Assembly (NCBI GenBank): GCA_963691655.1
Contig: OY829330.1
Span: 4,492,793 to 4,556,792, forward strand
Reading direction: 5' to 3'
Source of the DNA: Toxonevra muliebris
Taxonomy: Eukaryota; Arthropoda; Insecta; Diptera; Pallopteridae
Length of the DNA: 64,000 nt
A program made the position numbers and the translations under genes. Under the pieces are notes generated by a model that saw only the letters and a program-made list of their open reading frames with translations, made no database searches and had not been told where the DNA came from. Shown in pieces: positions 45,123-56,583 of this stretch; positions within the stretch are counted from its first letter, which is position 1; each line of letters starts with the position of its first letter.

Positions 45123-46935
45123 CAGAAGATTAATGCTGCGAGGGCTTTCTGGTTGTCAGCCCGGCAGCACGACTTGTAGAAGGCCTCACATCATCTCTCG
45201 TTGCTACCGGTCCTCTGCCTGGCGCACCCGACGCAATGACAATATTGGCCCAAGTAGCAGGACCAGTGAGGATATCACCAGTGGACTTCAGCCAATGAAG
45301 AGTCCTTTTATTAGCCTGCCCGGCGGCACGGCTAGAAGAAGGCTCTTCATCGTCAATAGGCACTGTTGATTCGCATCTGGGCCTGGTACTGGCTAAATCG
45401 GCAGTAGCCGGGAGCATGTCCATCCACTTCATCCTTACTATCTACCGCACTGGTAGAGGCAGTGTTAGAGAGGGCCTGTACCTCAGAAACAGGCCCGGTT
45501 TTAATAGCATCAGCTACAGGTTTGAGCATCAATTTAATGAATCCAAACCTGTAGCAGACTTTGAGCTCCACCAATTTTGCCATTGAAGCGTCATCAATGA
45601 CCATAATATGGTGGAGCAAAGGACCTTGCGTGCGTCGTTCAACAATCTTCCACTGCTCGGTTGAGGAAGGGTTAAGTGCAGCAAGTTTGCTCACCACGTT
45701 CTCACTTGTCAGCGACAGGCTGTGAGGAAAGTAACCCTGGATTAAATGAGTCCGAGGAAATTTAACCTCCTCCACAAGGTCAATATCAAGGGCGGGCAGG
45801 TCCTTGATTTTGGTGAAGTGCCTATGCACCCAATTAGCCGAAGGCTGGTCGACGCACGTGAGAACTAACCACCCAGTTCTGGGCAGACAGTTCTTAAATT
45901 GTGGCTTGAGCACGTCTTTGCTAGCTAGCTCGATTGCCACATCAATAATCGCCTCCTGTGCCCGGGCAACTTGGTCGGGTGTAAGAGGGCGATTATTCAT
46001 GTCGCTCGAAACAAAGCCCAACCTAACGCTACTCACCGCCTGGCTGAAAGTGGCTTTTGCTGGTACAGAATAGGCATGCTTGGGCTTCGTCAAGAAGACT
46101 CTATGATTGCTCCAATGAGCGCACACGCTTAATATCTTTCGGTTTGGGAAGGGAGAGAAGGGGATTCTTGGCTATTTTCAGAAACCTATCTCTGGAAAGA
46201 TCACAAGCCAATGCTTGATGGAACCTCCTTTTCTCTGCATAAGTTAACTTGATAAAACCAGAGTCCGCATTAAGCGTCATCTGGTTAACCTCTGCGCCTA
46301 TAGCAGTGAGCCCGGATTTCTCCGAGCACACGCTAAAGTTGTTCGGCACTACGGTGCTACAGAGGGAGCCGGTATCCGAGGACTCTTTCCCGGATACGTC
46401 CCCCTCTCTAGCACCGATGAGTGTGGTTTGGTGGCCTATCCAAGTAACCTGTAGAGTGACCAACGTCGCCTCTAGTGGGGTTGGGAGCCAGTGGCTTAGA
46501 AGCCAAAGCGCCCACGTCTACCGTGTAGGTAGACGTGGAAATAATTTAGACCACTGTATGCTCACCAGCAATCTAGTGGTCGATGCACTAGGTGCATCCT
46601 CCTCATCCTTTGTTGTTTTTTTTTATTTAATTCCATAAAAAAATTCCCACGAGTGTGCATAGCACGGCTAACTTAAAACCAGAGATCACCTGGTATCCGG
46701 AGTTTGCATATTAGCGACTAACCACCCTCTTAGCCACGTATCCCTCGGCATATGCTGTTCCGCCTTGGATTAGGGGTTTTGATTTAAGAGCCGATAAGTT
46801 AGCCGGTGCATGGTAAAGACATAATCACACCATGCAACCGTTTCCAGCTGTCCCCACTAGGAGGACATAGTCGCACTGCCATCAGTCCAAACAGTTACGG
46901 CACGTCCACTAATGTGTTACATGTTATTCCCCCTG

Positions 46936-47306
46936 AATTGGCTGACGGCCAATATATTATTTGTTAATTGAAATAATTTCGACTTTTGGAGTCGTTAAAC
47001 ACCGCAATAAGCATTCTCAAACAATATAACTAGTAAAAATTTTAATGGAATTTCAATAAAAGTAAATGAAAACAATAGAAAAACTGAAAAGGTTTATAAA
47101 AAGTAAAATCAAAAAAGTTACAGGAACGCCTCCGGGACTCAATTTCGCATATTTTCATTTCAGTGCCAGATTTCTGGATCGATGGAATTGTTTCTTACAT
47201 AAATGAAAAGTTGTTTTTGGATCATATAAGAGACTGAGAGCAAATGCGAGTTCAAAATTCTATAAGAGTCAAAGTGAATTAAATTACAAGTAAGAAAGAA
47301 AATGAA
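46936..47306. other. Intron 14 filler
   Basis: No feature recognised. Confidence 0.35.
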
Positions 47307-47439
47307 CAGCCCTATTCAAAATATTCCCGATATGAAATCTCCGGGTAAATTTCTTTCCCTCCATTTTTTTCCTATAATACGGGGAAAAGAGACAAATTTT
47401 CCCATGGATTTCATTTCCTGAATACTGAGAATAGGGCTG
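47307..47439. mobile_element. Short foldback element, CAGCCCTATTC family, copy 2
   Basis: Begins CAGCCCTATTCAAAATATTC and ends GAATAGGGCTG. Both halves contain GAAATC(T/C)-type and AAATTT blocks in inverted order, as in the copy at 18973. Confidence 0.75.
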
Positions 47440-48010
47440 AATATAACAATTCTTTCAGAACAAAAGTGGCACAGTGACTTAACTCGTTGTTGGTCTGAAT
47501 ATATTTTATTTTACTCTACTATTGAACTATTCCGGTGGGGCTTTTGCTCTAAAATAAAATTACACAACTTTTTTCTAAAGTTATAAGTTTTACCGCTTTT
47601 ATTCTCAGCCAATTAGTTCTGGAAAAATTGGCCGTAGAGGAAAATGGCGAATGGTATTCTACCATTGGCAGCGTACGAACTAGGGATGGAATTTCAAATT
47701 GTAGATAAAAAAACCCGCTCTTAGAGTATTTTTTTTTTTTTTTTTTTGCAATTTCAATAATATCAATAAAATTATTAGTATGGAAATTAAAGCAGTTGGT
47801 TTTTTACATCTAATTAAGTTTTTAGGTGACAGTATCTGTGCAAGTTAAATACCACAAAATATTTTTTTTTGTAATTTCGTTATAAAGTTTATTCGACTAA
47901 TGACATATTGCCTACTTTTCCATTACTGGTAAAAACCTCAGAAAGTTGAGGGAGAAATACAGTATGGGGGAAAAAGTTTCCAAAAAAAAAAAAAAAAATG
48001 AACCTATACC
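47440..48010. other. Intron 14 filler with poly-T
   Basis: A T-run at 47729-47748 and an A-run at 47982-47998; no gene. Confidence 0.35.
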
Positions 48011-48510
48011 CAGTGATGTTAACTAGAGTCCGACCGAAGGTACTTTTTTGGCCGTAACCGAACTTCAGCCACTCCTCTAACCTTCGGTCGAAGACGAAGC
48101 CGAAGACCAAAGGATTTTTTAAATATAAAAAAAATAAAAATCTGGAGGTAATTTTTTTCTACCTATATACATAGGTACATATCTATACAGAAAATCATTA
48201 ATAACAAGTACCCCAAAAAAAGTTGACCAGTAGCACCAAATAACTATTCACTGTCGGAGGAGCTGGCAAATATATTTCTGACAAATATTATTTCAGTTAC
48301 ATCGACTATATATCTGCAGAACGACTGTCGTTCAACACCGCCTGTGTCTAAAAAAAGTTGGCCTATGATTCTGTTTATCTAAAATCACAGATTGAAACAA
48401 CATATTAATCGGTATGTTTTTTTAGTTTGTCATTTTATATAAGAAAATGTCAAATAAAAGAACCATCTATCTATCTAATTTTACCACGTGTATATCAACT
48501 CGTTTTCAAT

Positions 48511-48545
48511 GGTGTCTGTCTGTCTTTGTGTCTGTCTGTCTGTTC
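48511..48545. repeat. TCTG microsatellite
   Basis: Tandem GTCTGTCTG units, preceded by CTATCTAT at 48468. Confidence 0.85.
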
Positions 48546-48790
48546 GGTACAAATTTTGCAATCGATTTTAAACTAACTTCCCGATGAGCTAGAGACTTGA
48601 AATTTTAAATATAGTTCAGAACTGGAAGACAATGCAATATGAAGTATCTAAAATATATATAAATATAATAATATTTAAAATATTAGCATCGGAAGTTTTT
48701 CAATTTTTTTCATAGATCAAAGCATTGCATTCATCGTTGTTAAAATCATTGCTTTAGCGGGAGTAGAATATATGTATATGTGCATACATA

Positions 48791-49939
48791 CCAGGGATGC
48801 CAACTCATTTCTTCTGACTCCCCGATAGCCCGCGAGAAATTCCCCGATTTTCGGTCAAATTCCCCGCACCGATATAATTTTATATTATAACAGCGAGACA
48901 CGTTTAAAATTGATCAAGGTTAATTTTATTTCAATGCGGTCCAGAACTGGTAGGTTAATAGTAAGGTACTTTCTGACTCCGGAATTCTTTTGACACATGG
49001 GAGATTTTATCTCAAGGCAACCCACTCTTAAAATCGATTTTTTGTTACAACTTCAGTCATACTTAAAGCTAAAAATTTATGAAAATAAAACAAATTCATA
49101 TAAAAACCAAATATTCCATCTTTGGAAACAAACGGTAGTATCAGTAAATAATAATAAAAATATTGTTAGTAAAATAAGTAAATAATAGTAGAAAAAAACA
49201 ATAATGATTAAAAAACTACAACAAACTTGTCTTCCTTCTCCTCAAAACCGGGTAAAAAAGTAGAATGTTATTTATGGTACTTTGAACCAGCTTAATCGAA
49301 GGTACCTAGTTGAAAGCATCAATTTATTTATTTATTTATTTTTGTAGCTTTTCTTACCAGCCAATACTGCATTAACAGTTGCAGCCAGCAAAGCAATTTG
49401 CTTTTTTGTCTTTTATTAGATACAATTGAGAAAAAATTCTATTTGCCGCTGCACTGCAATGTGGAAAACTTAAAATTGCGCCAATACATTTTTCCAGTTT
49501 GAAAGCATTTTTTCTTTTAAAGCATTCTTTAAATGAAAAATTTCACACCAAAATTCTTCCAGTTCCAAATCTAATATATATATAAACTCATTACTAATTT
49601 ATTGATATTGATTAAATATGCAAACTTACTTTTACGCGATTTTTCTACTATGGATTTTAATTGTCAAAAATTACAAGCATTAACACAAAGACAAGCAAAA
49701 GCTTCTGGAAATGGAATACGAAGTTTTGAATTTTGACAGTAATCCAGCGATAAATAAAGTAGAGGTAGTAGTAACAAATATTTCACAGACAGAAACTAAA
49801 ATAACCCAACAGAACATATTTAGTTTGATTTACGTTTACAACAAAAAATTAAAGAATATGAAATAGGAGGATTTTTTTCCTATTGGGGAGAACAGGAGGA
49901 TTGAGATTTGAGCGGAGTACGAATACACCGATCGGAGTA
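48791..49939. other. Interior of the inner hAT element, unassigned
   Basis: No transposase motifs. A (TTTA)n run lies at 49323-49345. CAGGGATGCCAACTCA at 48792 looks like a transposon tip, but no partner was found. Confidence 0.35.
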
Positions 49940-50070
49940 CCTTCGGCAGCACTGGTTGACAACCGTCGCTTTCAAACCATCGGTATTGCACCTCGTTGCT
50001 GGTTTCTACGTTCTAAAATTCTAAAGAGCGAATTGCAACCTCTTTACAATCTATCCTCTTTGTCTACTCA
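49940..50070 (+). repeat. Fragment of the GACAACCGTCGCTTTCA foldback family
   Basis: One arm only: GTTGACAACCGTCGCTTTCA, CATCGGTATTGCACCTCG, GAGCGAATTGCAAC. The inverted partner is absent. Confidence 0.75.
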
Positions 50071-50329
50071 TTCAAGGGAACGAAACACAATTGCGTCCTA
50101 TGACGGTATATATTAGTAATGGAGTTTTCGGTACGATCGTAAATTTTTCAGTACACTTTGAGGTTCGGAAATACGTCAGTACATAAGCAAGATTTTCAGT
50201 ACACTTTCGTACAATAAATTCTTTTTATGTGATATTATTTCAAAGAAAAATAAAACTGTGCTACTTTTCTTATATTGTTATCGATTACACAGTGCAACAC
50301 GGAAAATTTACAAGGGCTTTGGCCTATAT

Positions 50330-50700
50330 AGTTGTTGGATTGGTAGTAAAAAATTTTACACATGCAAGACTAAAAAGCAGAAAATAATAATTTAAATAAA
50401 AATTTATAAAAAAAAGTATAAAATAATTTCTCCTAGCCTCATACAGATTTATAACCCCATACAGATTCATAACCCCATACAGATTCATAACCCCATACAG
50501 ATTCATAACCCCATAAAGATTGTCCTGAAAATATGTAATGGCGAATTTTAGTAGTTCTGAAAATATTTGCATGATTTAAAACAAAAAACGTGGGTCGCAT
50601 GCAATTTGAATTGACAGATGAATAGTTCACTTAAGCCGCTCCAATTTTACCTCTACCCATAAGCGTTAAAGCAGTTTCTGCCAAAACTTCGGCTATTTTT
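50330..50700 (-). repeat. Interspersed repeat, copy B, with minisatellite
   Basis: Reverse-complement relative of 9540-9910 (see copy A). It differs by expansion of an 18-bp unit at 50437-50522. Confidence 0.7.
50437..50522 (-). repeat. 18-bp minisatellite, four and a half units
   Basis: Units of CCCCATACAGATTCATAA. On the minus strand this reads as the peptide repeat MNLYGV, an artefact of the 18-bp period rather than a protein. Confidence 0.93.
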
Positions 50701-51208
50701 TGCCGAAGCCGTAGCCGAATATTCGGTCGGACATTAATGTTAACTGTACAGTAATTACTGTATTTGACAGTAATTTGATGGAATTTTAAGGTCTGTACAG
50801 TAATTCATTTAAATTGTACAGTAATTTAAAAAAGCGTACAGTAGTATATAGTACAGTATTATTCGAAATTATGAGCATAATTGATTATTAGTTTTCTTTA
50901 TAAATTGTGACGTGTTTTCTGAAATAAACTTTGAAATGTCATTTGTCGAAGTAATAATTTATCAATACATTTTTGGAATATTTTGGTTCTTTAGATTTTT
51001 TCTATAGGTATAAATTTAACAATAACCCAGGAACCAGCCTCAGTAACTATACAAGTTTTTTCAACACCTCAGTAAATTAGTGTTAAACATATCCAACCAT
51101 CCCCTTTTTTCGTTTTTTCCAGCGTATAGTAATTTTGGGTCAAAAACGGTAATGTTTAAAAGATAGCACAGCAATTTTAAAATTTTAGTTAACATCACTG
51201 CCTATAAC

Positions 51209-51780
51209 TCTAAAAATAGATAGCTCTAAATTTATTTTTGCATCACTATAAATCTAAAGGAATGTGGTTAAAATAAAAGTAATATGAAAATAAAAATTTA
51301 TTTAAATTGGCTACACCGACCACTGTCAACCATTATTAGGCGGAAAAATATGGCGCTGGTCCGCAATTCACCGTGGTCCACAATACCCAAGTTTCCCCTA
51401 CCTATTTAGACTGCTAAAACAAAATTTAAATTGAAATATGTAATAAATTTTTATGCAAAACAATACTACAAATTTTATTAGTGTTACTGTAATGTTCACA
51501 AGAAGTCTAAATAAAATCAAGCTAGCAATTAATAACAATAATAAAAGACTTAGCAGCATAATACTACGTCTATGGTTAGACCCTCCGCGAAACTGTGTGT
51601 TTTTCTTAAAGCTTAATATTACTCAGTGACAGTACGATGTGGAAAAGTAAGTTTCCAAAAACTTCCATATCGCAAATGTATTCTTTTTTTCTCAAACAAT
51701 TTTAGTGAATTGGTCTTCTACGAGTATAGTTAAAACAAGATTTCTACATCGATCTGGAGTATTTTTTCCCAAACTACTTG
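51209..51780. other. Intron 14 filler
   Basis: No feature recognised. Confidence 0.35.
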
Positions 51781-51782
51781 TT

Positions 51783-53088
51783 CTTGCCATAAATTCTGTT
51801 ACAAAATTTCGATTTCCTGCTTTATTTAAAACTTTAAAGGAATAGTACTGTTAGTTTTATTTTTTAGAATGTATGCACCATAAAGCATCAAAAACAAATC
51901 AGTTTGATTTCAGTTTTTGCTTGATTATAGTAGAGTGGGGTGCCAAAGAGAACCGCATTGCGGTAATTCCCTTATACAAGTGCGGGAAAAGTGCTGGTCA
52001 AATTTTCACATTACTGAAAAACCTTGGAATATCAAGAATGTTTGTTTTTTGTGCTATTGATAGTTTCTCTGAATCGTCCGAAGTAGAAGACAGGTTAACA
52101 AGTGGTCGTTCGCGCATTGCCCGCACAAGTGCAGTTGCAAAAGCTGAACGAGAACAAATTCGCAGAGATCCTCTTCGGAAACAGAAAATAATGTCCAGAG
52201 AGCTTGATATTTCCTCCAGCTCCATGTCTAGACCTATTTGAGATGATCTGAATATGAAAGCTTTCCGTCAGTTAACTGAACATTTGTTAGCATCACGGTT
52301 GAAAAAAAAATAGGCTTGAAAGATGCAAACGACTCTTGCAGTGGCACGCGGGCAATGGTCATACAAATATTCTTATCACAAACGAAAAAATCTTTAATGT
52401 AGAGGAAATTTTCAACAAGCAAAATGGTAAAATCTATGGTAGAACATCAAAAGAAGCAAAAAATGTTGTTTCAAGGGTTCATCGGAGTCATCACCCTGCA
52501 TCAGTAATGGTTTAGTAGGGAGTCTCTCACAAAGGTGTCACACCTCTTCATTTCTACGAAAAAGAGGTTAAAACTGGAGCTAAAGTGTGCTAGCAAGATA
52601 TTGTAGAGGATGTAGTTAAGGGTTTAACAAATACTCTTATTCAATGAAAAAAATGGGTATTCTAGCAGGATTCTGCTCCTGCGCACAAGGCTAAAACCAT
52701 ACAAGAGTGGCTAAGGTGCAATATTCCAGAATTTATTGGAGTTGAAGGTTGTCTCTCGGGAAACAAATCTGAATACATTGGATTATTGTTTGTGGTCAGA
52801 ATTAGAGGGCATGGGCTGCAAAACACATCATTGAAATTTGGAAAGCCTCAAGAAAGCATTGACGCAAGCAGCGTCAGCGATATCGATAGAAACTGTGCGT
52901 GTTTCTATAGCCAAATAGCCGGACAGTTTAAAGGCCTGTAAAAAAGTAATAGGCGGTCATTTCGAATGAGCTTTCTTTGTCGTATTTACAATTGCATTAT
53001 AAACAAAGTAAAAATTGTTTAAGTACAAAAAGTTTCTACATTTAACTTTGATAGCGTTTTAAACTTGTAACAGAACTTATGGCAGGAC
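51783..53088 (+). mobile_element. mariner-like DD37D-type element, dead
   Basis: Terminal inverted repeats TTGCCATAAATTCTGTTACA (left) and, complemented from the right, CTGCCATAAGTTCTGTTACA. The right end abuts TA. The transposase inside is broken. Size is about 1.3 kb. Confidence 0.75.
51873..52925 (+). pseudogene. DD37D-type mariner transposase, many stops
   Basis: The N-terminal frame reads KENRIAVIPLYKCGKSAGQI and SGRSRIARTSAVAKAERE, then RDPLRKQKIMSRELDISSSS, a paired helix-turn-helix region. Downstream pieces in several frames include VSHKGV(T)PLHF at about 52525 and QDSAPAHKAKTIQEWLRCNI at about 52675. Past that the third-Asp block is scrambled. Family by motif resemblance; inactive. 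Confidence 0.75.
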
Positions 53089-54332
53089 TAAATATGGTAT
53101 TATTCCCCAAATTCATTTATTCCTCGTTACCTTGTGGAACTTCCTCTAAAATACTCATTTTCAATTTGCCCATGCATTACCATTTGATGACGAATCAGGG
53201 TTTAGTGGTGATAGTTAGAAAATGCTTTTGATGATGCAAGCACTGTGATTTGAGATGATGAAAACATCTCAAATCAAAGGATTAGAGACTTCTTTTAATA
53301 TTATGGAAGTTATAATGCAATAGATGGTAATAAGTATTTTTCCTAAGTAATTTTCTCAAATTCCCTGTTTCTCAACAGAAGTTAAAAATATACCTTATGA
53401 CTGAAAAAACTTTTTTTTCGGAATTAGCCACAGAATTATGCCGTGAAATTATGAGTACTTAAACTGGACCATAATATATAATATGAGAGTGGCCCACTTC
53501 GACACACACGAGCAAAAAGGTAAAAAGATTCACCGGAGCGGCTATCCCAAATGACATCAGGCAGATTGAAATATTCAGTATTACCTTTTGCATCTAAATA
53601 AACCTCAAATCAAAGATAATTTGCTATTAATTTTGCTGATCCGACTTACTGCACACTCAATTTTTCGATCCGAATTACATACAATTAATTTTTTTCGATA
53701 TGATGTTACCTTAGTAACTAAAAAAGTTATGGCTTTTTTTTTTTGGTGGTAAACAACTTTGAAAGAGGAAGAAATATGCTTTAATTTTGTATTAAAACAT
53801 TTTTGATGTGTAAACATTTTAGCTCACGGTATGGGCAAAATTTCAAATGTGTAAAATGTAAGAATAACTGTATCGTAAGATGCAAGATAACTGTAACGTC
53901 CAGTTCCCCTCGCTCACACTACTGCGCGGCATGACTGTGCTACTCTAAACAACAAAGAGAAGAAGAGAGGGAGAAATTAAAATACGAGCGGAGTTGGTTA
54001 GTTTATTTTTCGATCAATTTACTCACACATATATGTGCATACGAAAACAAAATGTGTATGTACATTTATTCGTGGCAGAATTATTTGTTGGTGTTAAACG
54101 TATGGAGATCGACTATACATACAAGCAGAGAAGTCGCCGTAGCAAACACAGGCGTTTGATAGGTTTTGCATTCGGTTAGTTAGATTGCATTAAAATTAAA
54201 TATTTTTTAAAATACAAAAACAACACAAAATGATAAGTAATAAGGAATCTAGATTTCAATAAATGTATAAACAAAATGTAGTGATAATGATAGCAAATCA
54301 CGCCATTAAAAAAATTTTGCTTTGTACATTAA
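53089..54332. other. Intron 14 filler
   Basis: AT-rich; no gene. A less AT-rich stretch at 53895-53945 (CCCCTCGCTCACACTACTGC) shows no coding pattern. Confidence 0.35.
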
Positions 54333-54538
54333 CATTAGAAAGGCAACACTTTTTTTATCTATGTAAATAGCAAAAATGTTAAACCGAAAAAATCGAACTT
54401 ATTTATTATAAAATCACTTATTTACTTCAATAAAAATACATTCTTTTTTATTTTTATTAAATGCAGTTAAGAAAACTCTCTTTGCGGTGCTTTTAAAAAG
54501 TAGTGGGGTGACTAGTCATCCCTGTTGCCTTTCTGAGG
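54333..54538. mobile_element. piggyBac-type MITE, 206 bp
   Basis: TTAA at 54329-54332 and 54539-54542. The ends CATTAGAAAGGCAACA and, complemented from the right, CCTCAGAAAGGCAACA resemble the CCCTAGAAAG start of piggyBac. Confidence 0.82.
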
Positions 54539-54559
54539 TTAAATGCGGAAAGCACTTAT

Positions 54560-54634
54560 CGTCGCCTGAGGATTGATTTGACGTATGTGTGTACAAATTC
54601 ATATACCTATACGACAAATCAATTCTCAGGCGAC
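54560..54634. repeat. Hairpin with 21-bp arms
   Basis: CGTCGCCTGAGGATTGATTT(G) at 54560-54580 pairs with 54614-54634 with a single mismatch; the loop is 33 nt. Possibly a minimal foldback element. Confidence 0.85.
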
Positions 54635-54786
54635 GTTATGTAAAATTTTCACATCTAATAAAATTTCAAATCGACAGGAAGAAAAACTTAAAGCGCGAAA
54701 AAAAGGATGCAATTGCAGCTGCGTATATGCGAGCATATAGATCCCGATGCATTGAGTAAAAGAAAAATAATGCAACAACAACATAT

Positions 54787-54916
54787 CAGCCCTATTCACG
54801 ATTTAGTGCAATTGCAAAATATTTATGCTATCACAACAACAAATATATGTGATATGGAATAAAAATTTGCATTTGCAATGATGCAAGACCATTTGCAATT
54901 TATGGTGAATTGGGCT
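54787..54916. mobile_element. Short foldback element, AGCCCTATTCAC type
   Basis: Begins CAGCCCTATTCACGATTTAG and ends GGTGAATTGGGCT, with TGCAATTGCAAA / TTTGCAATTTAT arms. It shares the tip with the copies at 18973 and 47307 but has a different interior. Confidence 0.65.
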
Positions 54917-55700
54917 ATTATATATAAAAGATAATGATATCTAATAAATTTTTAAGTTTATAAAAGAATTGTTTTAATTTGAATTAATTACCTAAGCATA
55001 TAGATTATACATTAAATCCCTATATATGGCTATACATATGTGAGCTTATGTATATAACATTCAGTTAGCTTAACTGTTTACACATCAAATATCTTGCGTG
55101 CCTTGCACACATTCATTTTTTTTTTCATAAATCTGTAATCCTTGCTTTTACAGCTCAAGTTTCCCCTTAATAAAATCGTTCCGAATTACCTACACTTACG
55201 TTATAATTGATCATTCTAAATTAAATCACAGCTGGTTTGTCAATCTTGAAATCGCACAATTTTTTAAATAAGTTTCAAAGATTCAGCTAAAAATATTTAG
55301 AATTTAAGAGCGAAAAAATCCTTTTAGTTTTTGCATTTTATGATTCTATTTGCGTTACGAAAATGCAACTCTGGGTCTAAGCACTGCATATTTTTTTTAA
55401 AAGACCTTTTTGATTTAATTGACAATAACTGAACTAGCTTATAGAAAAACTTCTATGAATACCATATTAGATCCAAAATAGAAAAACATGGGGTCAGAAT
55501 TCGTGAAATCAATCACTGAAAATTATTTTTTCTCAGATTTAAATGTAAATATAGAAATTAGTAAGTTTCTATAAGAAAATACGATTCCCAAATTTTCACC
55601 TCATAAATTTTTTTTTTTACAACTTATTGTTACTTATTGATATTAATAATTTTAGGAAGTTTTTTTTTTCAATTTAATGTATTTCGGGATCTGCTCAACC
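54917..55700. other. Intron 14 filler
   Basis: No feature recognised. Confidence 0.35.
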
Positions 55701-56583
55701 AAAGCGCATAGCCGGATTTCTATGTCAGAAATGCCCCCAAACCGAATCAAGTTTCGCATGGACCCTTTTGAAGAACTTGATTTAAAAATTATTTGGCTAA
55801 ATTTTCGGACCATTATCTGCAATTTTTAATGAGTAATGGCGGATTTTGTAAATTTCGTTTTTCGTGTTTTTCAGCTTAACTAATCATAGAAAAAATCTGG
55901 AAAAATTCACAGTGATTTCTTGGTTTTGGAGACACATTTGTCGTAATTAGCGACCCTAAATTACTATAAAACCGTTGGAAAATCTCTCACATAAGGCAAA
56001 AGTTGAAAATTTGTTCCACTGCGTTAAGAATGTGATATACCATAGCTCAATTAAGGTGGTAAAAAAAATTTTTAAGTTTTCATAAAAAAAAATTCTGCGA
56101 AAATAGCAGATAGTTGATAATTAATAGCTTTAATTGATTTTTTCATGGCCTTATGGCATGTCATATGAAATGCCAATTTTGGTTTTTAATTTTTTTTTTT
56201 ACCCCCGTCCACACCTTGCAAAAATCTGAAAAAATTGGAGAATGAGTATTCGGAAGAGACTTATTTACATAAGAAAAATCAGAGTAGTAAACCTATTTTT
56301 AGTATGAAAAAATCGCATGTAAAAAGTTTAGCGATTTTTTTCATCGCGAATTTCGCGTCAGAAAATTCGCAAAAAATTCCAAATGTTCCTCCAAAACCAA
56401 AAAATTAAGCTGAAAAACGCGAAAAACTAAATTTACAAAATCCACCATTACTCATTAAAAATTGCAGATAATGGTCCGAAAATTTAGCCAAATCATTCTT
56501 AAATCAAGTGCTTCAAAAGGGTCCATGCGAAACTTGATTCGGTTTGGGGGCATTTCTGACATGAAAACCCGGCTATGCCCTTT
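55701..56583. mobile_element. Foldback element with 180-bp arms
   Basis: 55701-55880 and 56403-56583 are inverted copies sharing GCATAGCCGG, TCAGAAATGCCCCCAAACCG, AATCAAGTTTCGCATGGACC and TTTTTCAGCTTAA. The loop of about 520 bp shows weaker inverted matches, so the true arms may be longer. Confidence 0.82.

Larger units (their letters stand above)
43457..46463 (-). pseudogene. LOA-like 2 ORF1 with DUF4780-like domain, split by a MITE
   Basis: 46463-46101 gives the N-terminal part. 46126-45353 carries the best-preserved block: RPLTPDQVARAQEAIIDVAI, GWLVLTCVDQPSANWVHRHF, FPRTHLIQGYFP, EQWKIVERRTQGPLLHHIMV, which fits the DUF4780-type RNA-binding domain. The C-terminal Ser/Ala-rich part is repeated in style (SSRAAGQ and SRAAGLT) on both sides of the MITE. 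A frame change at about 46120 joins the first two pieces. Confidence 0.75.
40008..46935 (-). mobile_element. LOA-like non-LTR retrotransposon 2, decayed, with nested MITEs
   Basis: Read on the minus strand: a 5' head (about 46935-46465, sharing TTCAGGGGGAATAACATGTA-type sequence with element 1), ORF1, a degenerate ORF2 with endonuclease, RT, RNase H and a zinc tail, and a 3' end with TAATAATAATAAAA repeats at about 40020-40035. ORF1 is interrupted by a hAT MITE at 43854-45122. Without the insert the element is about 5.7 kb, a normal size. Confidence 0.87.
48024..50736. mobile_element. hAT-type element (inner), 2.7 kb, no transposase seen
   Basis: Target duplication ATGTTAAC at 48016-48023 and 50737-50744, exact. 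The ends TAGAGTCCGACCGAA and, complemented from the right, TAATGTCCGACCGAA match closely, and CCGAAG-rich subterminal repeats lie inside both. The interior is made of other repeats rather than a transposase gene. Confidence 0.85.
48011..51200. mobile_element. hAT-type MITE (outer) split by a larger hAT element
   Basis: Tips CAGTGATGTTAAC at 48011 and TTAACATCACTG ending at 51200. Flanks CCTATACC (48003-48010) and CCTATAAC (51201-51208) form an 8-bp duplication with one mismatch. Without the insert the element is about 470 bp. Its interior (50745-50870) repeats GTACAGTAATT. Confidence 0.85.

Noticed and set aside
43318..46638. Plus-strand open frames across 43-46.6 kb
   Set aside because: Shadows of the second LOA-like element's ORF1 and of its C-rich tract at 43490-43505.
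50324..50572. Peptide repeat MNLYGV on the minus strand
   Set aside because: Caused by the 18-bp minisatellite period.
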